The position numbers and the translations under genes are program-made. A DNA stretch of 64,000 nt from Golubevia sp. BC0850 (Eukaryota; Basidiomycota; Exobasidiomycetes; Golubeviales; Golubeviaceae), in the NCBI GenBank assembly GCA_012976225.1, contig JAAVVG010000022.1:248001-312000 (forward strand), read 5' to 3'. This document shows positions 47,601 through 58,500 of this stretch, one piece after another (the first letter of the stretch is position 1; each line of letters starts with the position of its first letter). The notes beneath the pieces are model-generated. The model was not told the DNA's origin and searched no databases. It saw only the letters and a program-made list of their open reading frames with translations.

Positions 47601-47766
47601 AATCTCTAACAGTATTCCTATTATTCCTGTAAAGACTTGCCATCCCTTTCGACGGGAAACCCATGATAATAATCCTTTTGCTCACGTAGCTCAAATCCAA
47701 ATCCACCTTGCCATCAACATATCTTTGTTTCCTACCAGACACCAGCTTTCTGACTAGATCCACCAT
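44627..47766 (-). CDS. PTEN-like phosphatase with large catalytic-domain insertion
   Basis: Exons 47766-47559, 47444-47409, 47168-47037, 46948-45933 and 45862-44627 give 875 aa. The N-terminus matches PTEN: LVSGRKQRYVDGKVDLDLSY, IIIMGFPSKGMASLYRNN and VRDFLDEKHYPEDD, then across splices YNLVPLSENSYD and RFPFPDHHVPPLSLI. The P-loop HCKAGLGRSGT (about 129-139) has the catalytic Cys130 and Arg136. After AIQMVSDALLRQ (about 177), about 280 disordered Ser/Arg-rich residues precede GVSIPSQRRWVGYFARIL (from 456), which is the PTEN 'VTIPSQRRYV' element. The insertion therefore sits inside the phosphatase domain. A C2-like region follows (RRRIKITRISIE, ELMVKVLVGRTG, KTLIRLDKAELDF), again with a long disordered insert. 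The second P-loop lysine of PTEN is Leu here, so lipid specificity is uncertain. Confidence 0.88.
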
Positions 47767-48156
47767 AGTCTCAACGTTTGAATTTGCTTAGATAGAGGTT
47801 TCTTCAAGGGAGTAAAGGTGGTGGAGGAGAATTGAAATGAGAGAGACCATCTCAGTGAGTTATCGAGTTCTTGGCTCCAATCTCAGCGTTATTTTGAGCG
47901 AGCCCCTTCTTTCCAGGTAAGGAGAAACTGAAAAATTGCTATAACAAAGAAGATTGGTAGTCAAATGGGGAATTTCAAACATCTAAAAGGAAAGAAGGGA
48001 AACAATTCAAAGACTAAGGGAGAAAAAAGAAAGAAACAACCTACAACAGACCCAACCCATCCCTTCCTATCTTAAATCCTTCCGTCCCCATGTTTCTTTC
48101 CACCTTTGTCTTCTGATTCATTGCCTTTTGTTATAAGATAGAGGATTCAAATCTAT
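47767..48156. other. gene-free stretch (PTEN-like promoter, QCR2 3' end)
   Basis: 390 bp between the PTEN-like start and the QCR2 stop codon, both on the minus strand. No gene recognised. Confidence 0.55.
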
Positions 48157-50304
48157 TTAAACGCATTCATCAGCATAAGGTAGCTTGTGAACGTCACCGA
48201 TGGCAACAGAGGTTGGCTTGCTCTGGAGCATCTTGGAAGCAGCCTGAGGTAGATGAGAGAAAACAGTTAATTGAGATTTTAGTTTCGTAATCTTAGGCTC
48301 AAAGAATTTGACTCTCGAAATCTAAATGACTCGAGAACTCACCTGAGAAACAGCAGAAGCGCTGACACCATCTAGAGCAGAGAAGACGCTGTCGAGAGTG
48401 GTCACGTTTCCGTTGTTGAGCATCTATGAGAAAGAAGAGAGAATCACAGAGGGTACAGAGTCAGTGATCTTTGAAACGTCAAAAGAAAGAAAGAAAGCAC
48501 AGTTGCAACTCACCGAAGCACCAACGAGGGCATGACTTCCAGTACGACTATCAAGAGCATTGGCAGCCTCGAATTTAGCTCTAGCAATAGCAGCTTTAAC
48601 CTCTTCTTCACTAGCCTTGCTAGCGATTTCCTTAATAGCATTGGCAACATCTTTAGCAGCGGCAGCCAATCTCTCCTGAGGAGCACTTAGATAAGCACCG
48701 AACAAACCAGTGTCAGAGAAAGTGACATTGAAAGCTTGAGCAGTTAAACCTGGATGAGTCTGACTTAATTTAGAGAAAGGGGAAGAACCATTAGACCATT
48801 TAACAGAAGATTCACCTCCCAAAAGTGCTCTTAGAACTGCAAGTTCTGGAGCTTTTCCTTGACCTGCACCTTCGAAAGCCATGAAGAAATGACCATAAGA
48901 AGAACGTGGAGAGGTTGACCCGTGTGGTGCTGCATAAGAAACACGTTGTTCTCCACCATAATATTTGGAACCAGTTGAACTGTTTGCTGAACCAGATGAA
49001 ATGTTGGCGAAATTAGAAGAAACCAATGAAGCTAATTTAGAAGATTCGATTCCAGATCCTAGGACTGCGATGTTTGATTTTGAGAAACTTTGTCTTCCGA
49101 AAGAAACGGCATCGGAATAGGAGACTGGGGATGCTGGAGAGGCGAATAACGAGGATCCAACTCCACGATGTCTGAAGGCGGTTTGAGTTAAAATGTCGAA
49201 TCCTAAGGTACTTGGTTGAGTTGAGGCTTGTTCGTATTCGGATTGCACTGATGGAACGACTTCTTCGTCGAATTCGTGACGAACGAACTTGGAAGAGGAA
49301 AGGACGTCTCCTAGGACTTCGACGAAGTAATCCCTAGAGGAAGGAGGTAGAGATGGAGAACGGGTATCAGCTCTAATTTCCCTGGCCTCAGTTGTCCGGA
49401 TTGGCTGCAAGCCACATAATCATGCCTTCAGAAGCTCTTCTAGACTGTCTTGAAGAGAGCATCGCATTTGTCGAAGCCCCATCGTACATTTCTTCTTGGC
49501 CTGTCAAACCCCCTGTGCCTTATCGGCTTCTCCACCACTTTCATCCTTTCTTCCAGAACCAAGTCTACAAATTCTGCTAAGCTACTCACTCGTCACCTCG
49601 TAAGAACTCAGCAGTGAGAAGAAGCTGTTCCTTTGAGACGGAAGCAGAGAGGACACCACCATAGAGCTCAGATTCACGTACTAGACGCATGGCTGAACGC
49701 TTTTCCGTGGACTTGAAGAGGAAGCTGGAGATTTGAAGTCAGGAGAAGAGCTGGTCAGAAACAATTACAGAGCGAAAGAAGGAGAAGAGTAGGAGACTCA
49801 CTTTTTGAGAACGTCTGAGGAGGAAAGAGGAAGGACAAGGAGTCAAAGGACTAATCTGACTGGACTGAATCGATGGTGGGCTGAAGGTGATTATGAGAAC
49901 TTACGAGCAGCGCCTGGAGTTGTCTCAAATCTTGAACCAGCACGAACAGCCACGGTAACGGCAGAAGTTGGAGCTCCATCGTCCTGAGGAGATGAGGAGA
50001 GAGAAGGTTTGGAATCAAAAGTCAACTCGGCTGTCCTCTCCAAGCCTCAACTTTGGATTGTTCTGAAGTAGTCAAATCAGGTCTTGCTCGTTCAATTTCT
50101 TGAAAACTATGCTTGAAAGCAGGAGGGTAGAGGGAAGCCAGGCTAGAATTTGAAGGGGAGAGAAGAAGCTTGACTACTTACAGCAGCAGCGACTGGAATT
50201 CCAGCAGCTGATTGAGTTGTGAAAGCTCGTAGAGGAGTTGAAGTTGAAGCCACTCTACGTGCTGTTAGACCTGCAAGGCTAGTAGTGGCTTGACGTGAGA
50301 GCAT
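48157..50304 (-). CDS. QCR2: Ubiquinol-cytochrome c reductase core subunit 2
   Basis: Core-2 subunit of respiratory complex III in the mitochondrial inner membrane, an M16-type peptidase fold without the zinc-binding site. Seven exons (50304-50182, 49983-49905, 49814-49802, 49724-49590, 49381-48514, 48423-48343 and 48243-48157) give 461 aa. The start is a mitochondrial targeting sequence rich in Arg/Ser/Thr (MLSRQATTSLAGLTARRVAS). Conserved stretches: SAVTVAVRAGSRFETTPGAA, HVLKNFLFKSTEKRSAMRLV, ESELYGGVLSASVSKEQLL, GHFFMAFEGAGQGKAPELAV and AKFEAANALDSRTGSHALVG. Exon 3 is only 13 nt and encodes the H-V-L-K of the second stretch. Omitting it would shift the frame. The HxxEH zinc motif is absent, as expected for core 2. 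It is divergent from an F-box gene. Confidence 0.95.
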
Positions 50305-50550
50305 GGCTGGTTATGAGGGTTGGCGGATAGAACAGGGTAGAGTAGAAGGAAGACTTGGTTTCGCATTGACCAACCGACTCGAACCTATTTGCAACTCGCT
50401 CTCAATTCCTCTTTCTAAATCTTTCTCTCCGAAACAGATTCAATTCTAAATCAAATTCAGAATCGGTCTCAGAGCGATGGGAAGGCAGCCCAAGAAATCA
50501 GTAGAAAAACCTCTGCCTGCCACCTTCGTTCACCTTTAATTGCCTTCAAG
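50305..50550. promoter_or_regulatory. intergenic promoter region QCR2 / F-box gene
   Basis: 246 bp between divergent start codons, so the upstream elements of both genes must lie here. No TATA element or recognised operator is visible. Confidence 0.45.
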
Positions 50551-51546
50551 ATGATTGCCAAAGACAAATCACTTTCAACTCTACCCTATGAACTAATTGA
50601 AACTATAGCTGAAATCCTGTTCGATCGACATTCGATCCTTCCAGCTTCGAAAGCCAGTCAGAACAATCACTCTCGTCCTTCCACTTCAACTCTTCCAACC
50701 GCTCTGTCCCTATCTCTAACTTCTTCGACTTTCCATTCAATAACACAATCTCATCTCTACAAATACATTTGTGTCTCCTCCAAATCCTCATCCATAAGCT
50801 TTCAATCGACTGTGAAGGCGAATCCATCCCTTCTGGGTCATCTAAAAGCCTTCTACGACTCAGGAATTCAATCTTCTTTGACTTTGGGTCTCCCGATCTC
50901 TTCGAATCAAGCTGTAAATCTTGAAGAGATGGCTTGGATGTCGTTGAATCCTGTGGGAGGGTTCTTTATAGGACACCATCTTTCTAGAAATCTCAAAGTC
51001 GTTCAGGAACTCCAAGGATCAATGCAAGACTCTCAGATTAGGACAGAGAGAGATGTTTTGTTCTATCACATTGTTACTCCGGTACTTGATGATTGGATTC
51101 ATAGAAGAATCACAACGATGGCTAGTTTGACCCACCTTCAAATCACCGTGAGTTTTTTCTCCCAACCTCTCTTCCAATCCCCATTAATCCTTTCTTCCCT
51201 TCCCCTTTCTTTGAATCAGATCTACCCAGGCCTAGTACTAGACGACGACAAATTTCAATACGTCATTCAAAAACTTCTATCTTCTTCAACTCTGACCTCG
51301 ATCCTGCTCGAAGTTGGGCTAGATCCTCAAGCACAGGGATCTCGTCTCAGAAGAATCGATCGTTCGAAATCCATCAGTCAAGCTATTGGTAGGATCCAAA
51401 GCAGAACCAATCGAAATCGAGAGGAAGTTGAGATTCAAGTCAAAACTTGTCAATATCTTTTCAAGGCGAATGAACGTTCTGGGTTTCATGTCGGGGAGAT
51501 TTTGAAATCTAGTTGGGAGGGTAGAATTCTAGACTTTGGGGTTTGA
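50551..51546 (+). CDS. F-box protein, function unknown
   Basis: Continuous open frame of 331 codons from the ATG at 50551. The first residues contain an F-box: STLPYELIETIAEILFD, then after a Ser/Thr-rich insertion LSLTSSTFHSITQSHLYKYI, the usual end of the motif (S-x-x-F-H-x-x-x-x-x-x-L-Y). The remainder shows leucine-spaced helices (LKAFYDSGIQSSLTL, MASLTHLQITV, SSTLTSILLEVGL). A stretch at 51148-51219 has a GTGAGT donor and a TTTGAATCAG acceptor, is exactly 72 nt and contains no stop. It is probably an intron, giving 307 aa after splicing, but an unspliced protein is also possible. Likely SCF adaptor; substrate unknown. Confidence 0.8.
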   Translation: MIAKDKSLSTLPYELIETIAEILFDRHSILPASKASQNNHSRPSTSTLPTALSLSLTSSTFHSITQSHLYKYICVSSKSSSISFQSTVKANPSLLGHLKAFYDSGIQSSLTLGLPISSNQAVNLEEMAWMSLNPVGGFFIGHHLSRNLKVVQELQGSMQDSQIRTERDVLFYHIVTPVLDDWIHRRITTMASLTHLQITVSFFSQPLFQSPLILSSLPLSLNQIYPGLVLDDDKFQYVIQKLLSSSTLTSILLEVGLDPQAQGSRLRRIDRSKSISQAIGRIQSRTNRNREEVEIQVKTCQYLFKANERSGFHVGEILKSSWEGRILDFGV

Positions 51547-52235
51547 TTGTTTGAGGTTGAAGTTGTGGTTCAAGATTTGGAACTGGGGCGAAGTGTTGCT
51601 TATCTGTTGTATGGCGACACAGTTGCGAATGATCCTATACATCCACTTCTTTCTTCTTCTCAAGATTCTTCCGCATTGCTCTACTTCACTTGTTCTATCC
51701 GATCTCCTTCAATCTGTCGAGAAAGACGTCTCGCCAAAACTGAAAAGCGACGCCTCTTGCAAGAGACCTGAGGTCCTGATGAACAACAAATCCAAGCATC
51801 GCATTATGGATACATCAACTTCATCGACTCTCGCGAGTAATGAAAGGGATTTTTGGAATCCCATGTAGATCAGAGTCTCTCCCATCAAAATGAACAGGTT
51901 TGGGCTTTTTGAGAGTCGGTCAAGCTTTTTGCGATGTCTACCCAATGGATTTAAAGAAGCGTTCAAGATCTTTCGAGATCAAATAGGCAAATCTACACAC
52001 GGGTAAAAAGGTGATTTGAGGCTGTTCTGTCCGGCATCTAACCCCTCAATGCAAGAGGTCGGTTCTTCGAGAGTTCGCACCCCTTCAGCTTCAACCAGAT
52101 TGCAATATAGGTTCTTCTCTCTCTCTCTCAATCCTTTAGAAGGAGATCTTCCCTCTCTTCATTCTTCTCATACTTCTATCCTCCCAAGAGAAGACCGTCA
52201 ATTGCCCTACACTCACTACTCAGCCTCAATCACAC
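51547..52235. other. gene-free stretch downstream of F-box gene
   Basis: 689 bp. Overlapping frames just after the F-box stop codon (51536-51868 and others) have no domain or splice support. No gene called. Confidence 0.5.
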
Positions 52236-52760
52236 ATGTCTTCATCTCATAGGATCACACAATTAATTCCAGAGTATCATTCTTCAGACGTTTCTCTTTT
52301 AGGTTCTCTTCTTCGCAAAAAGTACCCAACCTTCAGAGCTCAAGAAGGAACAGGAAATGACCAAGAGACGAATGGGAGGAGGGGTGTGGTAGTGTTGGAA
52401 CAAGGGGGTGCTAGAAGAGGCTCGAGTTCCAGAGGACGTTCAGCTTCAGGGGTGACTTCGACCAGATATCTCTGTGTTGGAAGAAGATATTATCAACCTT
52501 ACAGTAAATCAGACTCTCCAAGTCAGACGACCAAAGCAACTACTTCTACGACGCCGGCTTTCTCTTTAGTGCCGATGTCTTTACCAAGATCTGAAGGGGA
52601 GTCTGAATCGTACTTCGAGAGGACAGAGAGAGGCGTTATCAAAGAGAAGAGCAATCCACTTCAAATTTCTTCCTTGATAAGCTCAGAACCATCTTCATCA
52701 CCCTTCAGTATCAAGTCTTCCAGAAAGAAGAAGGCGAATGGAGAAACGATAGAAGCCTAA
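52236..52760 (+). CDS. small hypothetical protein, 174 aa
   Basis: Intact frame with an ATG at 52236 preceded by a C/T-rich leader. It begins MSSSHRITQLIPEYHSSDVS, has a plausible folded start and an Arg/Ser/Gly segment (RRGSSSRGRSASG), and ends in a Lys-rich tail (SSRKKKANGETIEA). No signal peptide, membrane span or family recognised. It lies between two plus-strand genes, and the spacing leaves room for a real gene. It could also be chance coding in a compositionally simple region. Confidence 0.4.
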   Translation: MSSSHRITQLIPEYHSSDVSLLGSLLRKKYPTFRAQEGTGNDQETNGRRGVVVLEQGGARRGSSSRGRSASGVTSTRYLCVGRRYYQPYSKSDSPSQTTKATTSTTPAFSLVPMSLPRSEGESESYFERTERGVIKEKSNPLQISSLISSEPSSSPFSIKSSRKKKANGETIEA

Positions 52761-53106
52761 AGGAAGAAATGCTGGAGCAACGATGGGTAGAAGTCATGGA
52801 AAAGAAAATCAAAATTGGGATCTTTGGAGAACGACATAGCAGGAAGTAGGAAGTAAGAGAGAGGGGAAGGGGATGGGGAGGTTGCGTTTCTATCAGGTCT
52901 TGTCTCCTACTTTTTTGTCCGCTCGTGAATTTTTCTTTTAAATTCGATGATTTGTAAACCAGGTTCTACACTTGGGTAGAGCCTCTAGGGACTCTAGAAA
53001 CCTTCGTCTTTTGGAGAGAGAGAGGCGGGTGTCGAAACTCTCGAATAGAATTACTTCTCTTCCGCAAATCGAATCACCCTTTCTTCGCTGCTTTTCCTAT
53101 CCGATC
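52761..53106. other. gene-free stretch before nucleoside hydrolase gene
   Basis: 346 bp, presumed promoter and leader of the nucleoside hydrolase. The reading frame is open upstream of the ATG at 53107 back to about 52972, so a longer N-terminus cannot be excluded. Confidence 0.5.
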
Positions 53107-54975
53107 ATGTCCCCATCTTCTACTCCTCCACTTGCAGAGACTTCCTCGGCAGAAAATCGTAGTTCAGCGTCTGGGGCTTCCTCTCTGTTTAAGCGCTTCT
53201 CCAGGATAGGCTCAAAGTCTCAACCTCAGTCTCAAGCTCAAACCTTCTCAACCGATACTCTCACGCAATCGAAAGTCAACACAATATCCAATGGGGAGAG
53301 TGGCAAGAAGGTTTCTACGAAGCTCGATCTCAATCGGATGTTTGGAGCAGCTTCTCATTCGGAGGGAGGGGCGGTTGCAAGTGGAGAGAATGACAGCGAA
53401 CCAGCCCAAGTGTGGCTGGACTGTGATATAGGTCATGATGAGTGAGTATTCTGTAGTGGACGGAAGAAGGCATCATGGAGGAGCTCTTGAAAGGTAGCAG
53501 CACTTCTCACCCGCTGCGTAGCTGCTAAGCTCCTTTCTGGCTGAGAGTCGGTAGTAGAATGTCAACTCATGATCTCTGAAAGATGTTTGAGGAATAAAGC
53601 AAACAATCTATTGGAAAAAAGGGGGGGGGGTCCGCCAGCCGCCAGCTGAACAGACTCTCTCTCTCTTCTCTTCTCTTCTCTTCTCCTCTCTCTCTCTCTC
53701 AGTGCTATAGCTCTTCTGCTAGCTCTGTCTCTTCCTAACATCAATCTCTTGGGTATCTCGACAATGGCCGGAAACGCTCCTAATTCTGCCACTTTCGCCA
53801 ACGCAGGTCGTTGCCTTTCAGCTTTCAGAGCTGGAGAGTCACCCTCCTCGAAAGGATACGGAGTCGATTTCAGTCCTATTCCTCTATTTCGAGGAGCCGA
53901 TTCCCCTATACTTAAGGTTTCAAAGGCTGATCCTGGCATCCATGGAGAAGATGGGCTAGGAGGAGTAGTGGGTTTACCTTCTCTAGACGATCCGTCAGTT
54001 CAAAGACATCTTAATTACTCAAACCCGAGCTCGAGTTCAAACATGATTCCAGCTTCTACACTTCCCGAATTCCTTCAACATCTCTCATCACTCTTAAGAG
54101 ACAGGATTGCAAAGGGTCTGCCTAAGATTCATTTAGCAGTCACTGGACCTTGCACGAATGCTGCCATCTTTTACAAGGTTTATCCTCAACTGTTTATTGA
54201 TGGAATTCAACAGGTCGTGGTGATGGGAGGAACTACAGGCAGAGGGAACAGAGGACCTCTTTCAGAGTTCAACATTTTAGTTGATCCAGAGGCTGCGTCT
54301 ATTATCTACAATTCTCCAGTCAAGACAGTCCAAGTAGGACTGGATGTCACTCATCAAGCTCTGTTCACACCCTCTCTTCATGATAGACTTCTCAAACCCG
54401 GCACTTCTGAAGCGTCTGTTCCTTCTTCCCCTATCAATGCTCAAGAAACTAGTTCCACCCCTTCTTCACCCCTCTCTCTAGCACGGTCGCTATCCTCTCA
54501 TCCTTCAAATCTCAGGAAGATGGTATCCAGCACTCTGACGTTTTTCTCCCAGACGTATCGCAAGGAATTTGGGTTTACCAAAGGTCCACCAATTCATGAC
54601 ATGTTAGTCATCGCTTTCATCTCGGACGAAACTATCTTCTACTCTTCTTCGAATGGGAACTTGATCCCTCCGAAGAGATTCAGAGTTGATGTCGAATGCA
54701 ATGAAGGGCTAGCTCTGGGAGCTACCGTAGTGGACGTTTATGGAGATAAGGAAACGAATCGAGGTTGGGGAAGAGGCGGGAAGAATGTAGAGGTGCTCGA
54801 AAGCGTCGATGTGAGTAAGACAATTCGTTCTGATCTTTCGCGATCTTTTCTGATCTTTCTCCTCTCTCACGTCCAACAGACAAAACGTCTTTGGAACCTG
54901 TTCTTCCAAGCAGTCGACATGTGTGAAGAGCATATCGCAGCTGTGGAAGCGGCTGAAGAATCCAAACAATCTTAA
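53107..54975 (+). CDS. Uridine/inosine-preferring nucleoside hydrolase
   Basis: Enzyme that splits nucleosides into ribose and base (pyrimidine salvage; yeast URH1 family). Exons 53107-53441, 53703-54810 and 54880-54975 give 512 aa. After about 100 Ser/Gln-rich residues, the calcium-binding motif DCDIGHDDA (105-113) is formed across intron 1. LLLALSLPNINLLGISTMAG, KIHLAVTGPCTNAAIFYK, IQQVVVMGGTTGRGNRGPLS, EFNILVDPEAASIIYNSPV, PIHDMLVIAFI and CNEGLALGATVVDVYGDKE follow in family order. The last exon (RLWNLFFQAVDMCEEHI) matches the family C-terminus. The protein is about 170 residues longer than typical members because of the N-terminal extension and Ser/Pro-rich loops after residues 150 and 335. 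Intron 1 (261 nt) contains a G10 run and a TCTCT repeat. Confidence 0.93.
53621..53702. repeat. G10 run and TCTTC/TC simple repeat inside intron
   Basis: G10 at 53621-53630, then from about 53653 to 53700 repeated CTCTCT and TTCTC units directly before the acceptor AG at 53701-53702. The pyrimidine tract belongs to the intron's 3' splice site. Confidence 0.75.
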
Positions 54976-55503
54976 ACGACTCCCAATCTCTTCTGGTTTC
55001 ATCTTTCCAAAAGCAATCGATAGAAATGATAATGTCCCCAAGCAAATAATTAGAGTCACCTACGTCATCTCAAATGTTTCCCTTACTTTTCTCTTCATGT
55101 CCTAATCGGAAACCCTTCTCTTACTTGAATCGCCAAAGAAAGAGGTGCCCTTCAGTGAGCATTTCAAGATTCACGAAATTTAGGTGCTTGCTCGTCCCGG
55201 CAACGCCAGTGTTTCACTCTTAAAGCTCCATCGGAAAGAAAGTCGAAGAAACAAAATGTGATTTCAGATATGATTTGAGTTGATTTGATGGCTTCAAATG
55301 AGACAAAACTGAACGCGAGACTGAGAATGGGACGAACTGAACAGGAGAGAAATGTTGATAGGGTAATATAGGAGATAGGAAAAATAGGGGCAAAAGGAAA
55401 CAAACAATGACGAGATAGTGAAACAGAAGAAAAAAAGGAATACAGAAAGGAAGGAATGATGGTGGGAAAGAGAAAGAGAATGGAATGGAGAAAGCTTAAA
55501 TTC
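54976..55503. other. gene-free stretch between convergent genes
   Basis: 528 bp between the stop codons of the nucleoside hydrolase and the polymerase epsilon gene. A-rich near 55430. No gene recognised. Confidence 0.55.
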
Positions 55504-58500
55504 CTAAACGATGGACAATAACCCATCTACGGCACCTTCTAGAATCTCCATGGCATGATATTTGGCGACAGTTTGCATGAGTCTGAGTCTTCTCAGAGTT
55601 TCTCTTCTAGTGATGGTAGTTCCCCAAGATCCAGAACAGTCGCAGTGAGCAGCTACGTTGTTTGGTCTGACTCCACCACACCTGTTGCATCTGAGATCTT
55701 GCTGAGCGTAGGCAGTGAGAAGTGAATGAGCTCTCGAGACGAGTCTGGCTTCGATTGCGGATCGATCGTATTCGTACTGGCATCTTGAACATTTCCATTC
55801 TCTTGCTTCTCCTGGAACTGAAGGCATGAGATCTGGGTCTCTGGCTAAATCCAAAGTACGCTCCTCGTTGCAGAACAGACAGATGACTCTGCCTACTCTG
55901 AAGGGTGCACAAGGATTCCTCCATTCGGCTTCAGGTGCGAACTCTCTGACTCCAATCAGCTCAAGAGCGTTACGACGGCAGACTCCTACTTCTGCTGAGA
56001 GCTCCTTGGCCAATCCCAAGACGGCGCATACGGTCTTGATGAACTCTAGAGCCGGACCTTTGGGTTGAAGATACGCTCCTGGTTGAAGCGGGAAAGTCCA
56101 AGACTCGATGAGATCAGGGTCTGCGTCGGGATCGATTGCTACTTCAGACGATATGCTGTTGATTTCGGATACGGACCGGAGAATTCTTCTAGTAGTCTGA
56201 TGACGCACTAGACCTTGAGCATGCTTGATCTCCTTCTCCTTTAGAGTCTCTTCGACCCCTCCCACGTCGGGACCTTCCTCTTCTTCCTCTTCCCCGCCTT
56301 GAGTGAGAGAACGATGAACGATCCTCATCGGGGTCTTCTCTAGAGCAGCAGAAGTCTTCTTCTTCGCAGCGTAAAGAGCGATGATGAAATTCCCCACGAC
56401 TTTGGAGAAGCGTTCTTGAACCGCTGGAGGAAGGAAGCGCGCCACGTTCCAGTTCATGTCGACTTCCCAACCTTCTTCCTGGTCGATCTCCTCATGAAGC
56501 TGAGTCTGCTCTGGATCGGCACAGATGACTCCTCCGAAATTGGCTACGTCCATCCATAGGAGGTACTCCCAAGAGTGAACGATCTCAAGACTGAGGTGCT
56601 TGAAGAGAGTTCGACTTGTGACAGCGCTCATCAAGTATCGACCGTAAGCTGCTGCACTTCCAGCGGTGGGCTTAGTGGTGAGAAGGAAGATACGGGAGTA
56701 CGAGGCGTAGACGATGTTGACTCCGAGACGTTTGAACTCGGCCAAGAGCTGCAGAAGGGTCTTCCTCATCAGTCCGTTGAGGAAACGCTGCAGAGCTGGC
56801 TCGTACATGGCTGAGGTTGTGCTCGAAGCCCACCTCCAGAAGTTATCGGCCAGAAGAGTGCTGTATTGAGAACGTCCCTTGACCTTGCTTACGAACCAGC
56901 TACGAGCCATGGCTTTGACAGCCAAGAAGACCTGAGAGGTGAGAACCGAATCCCCAAGGACAGCATCAGTGTGAGCTGTTCCCTTTGCGTATTCGTCCAG
57001 ATTGTGAGAAGCGCTATCGAAAGCCATCGAACCTCCTCCGGCTCCCTCGATGTCGTTGACCGTTCCAGATTGCATGACGGCGTCGATGGCCAAGTCGCGA
57101 AGAGAGACCTCGAAGGTAACGTTGGAGTAGCATCCAGGATTGGAGAGCTCCAGTCCACCATCGTTGTCGGTCTCTTCTCCCCAAGCTCCAGCAGCTCCGT
57201 TCGTATCCTCTTCCCTGCCTCCGAGATCTGGTTGAGTGGATTGAGACCACCAGAGCACCATGTCATTTTGGATGAGTCGTCTGGCGAAGTCGATGTCTGC
57301 ACCGAAAGCTGAGAAGTCTCTTCCGATGTTACAGAGAGGAACGTCGATGTGAGCAGCCAGCTTAATCCAGTTAGCGATCCAAGCGGAAGTACGTAGGTAA
57401 GCTCCAAACATACGACGAGCACTGTAGAGCTGCCAACCAAGAGGTGGGAGGTTGTCTTCGGCAGGGGAGGCTGGGATTGAGAGAATTGGGAACTCTGTGA
57501 CGGCAGATCCGATTCTCTCCTCGTAGTAGGCTTGAGAGTGAGACGAGCAAGTGACGAGCATAGCAGCCCCTTGACGTGCAGTACGCATGGCAGTCAACTC
57601 CTTGGCGATGGCTTTGAGAGCTCTTCCGTCGTTTCGATGGACTTGAAGGTTGAACTTGACCGAATCTGGGTACGAGAAGACCCCCTCTCCATCAACTACT
57701 TTTCCGAGCTTCTTGAGGTTTGAGACCCTATCAGCATACATAGTATCCAGATTAGGAAGCTGACGAAGACCAGCGGAGTCTACTACGTGAACCTTGGCTT
57801 CTCCTTCAGGCGAGAAGAGTCCAAAGACGTGTCTTCCGTCTCTGGAAGCGTGGTAGAGGTAGAAGTAGCGGATCAAGTTGCCTCCCTTGAGGTAGACTGG
57901 CTTCTGAAGACCAAAAGAGGCTGCGTTGGCCTTTCCGAGGTCGTTGAGCTCGAATCCAGAGTCCAATCCTTTACTGAGCTTTGAGACCGTGCCTCCAGTG
58001 AGAGAGCAAGCCGAACCAAGCTGAATCAGAGCTCGGATGTCCAACGGAACCTGCATCTCGTAGACCCCTTCGACGTTAGGTTGATTGAGGAGCGTGGAGA
58101 AGTGACCTTCTTCCTCTAGGTAGATGTCTTCCGAGACAGTGATCCTGAAAAGATGGCGACATGGAGTTCCTCGAGGTAAAGTTCGAACGAGACTCTCGAC
58201 AGTGTAGCCTTCGATGAAGGTTCCAGCAGCAGGTAGAGATTTGAAATTGATGTAGAACTGACGAGGAACTCTGAGCTTGAGGGACTGAAGTTGAGAGTCG
58301 ACCAAGACCCAGAGACGGAACTCTCCTGGACGAGCCGAGGCGCAGATCTGAATGACTTCCCAGTTGGCCGTAGCCATTCCCATAGAGCGTCGAGAGATAA
58401 GCTCTGCCATTCGACCAGTGCCAGCGCTTGGAGCAGCACGAGCAGAGGAGGCAGCAGTCTTTGAGGTGAGACCTAGAGCCTTGAGCTCCTGCTTACGCTC

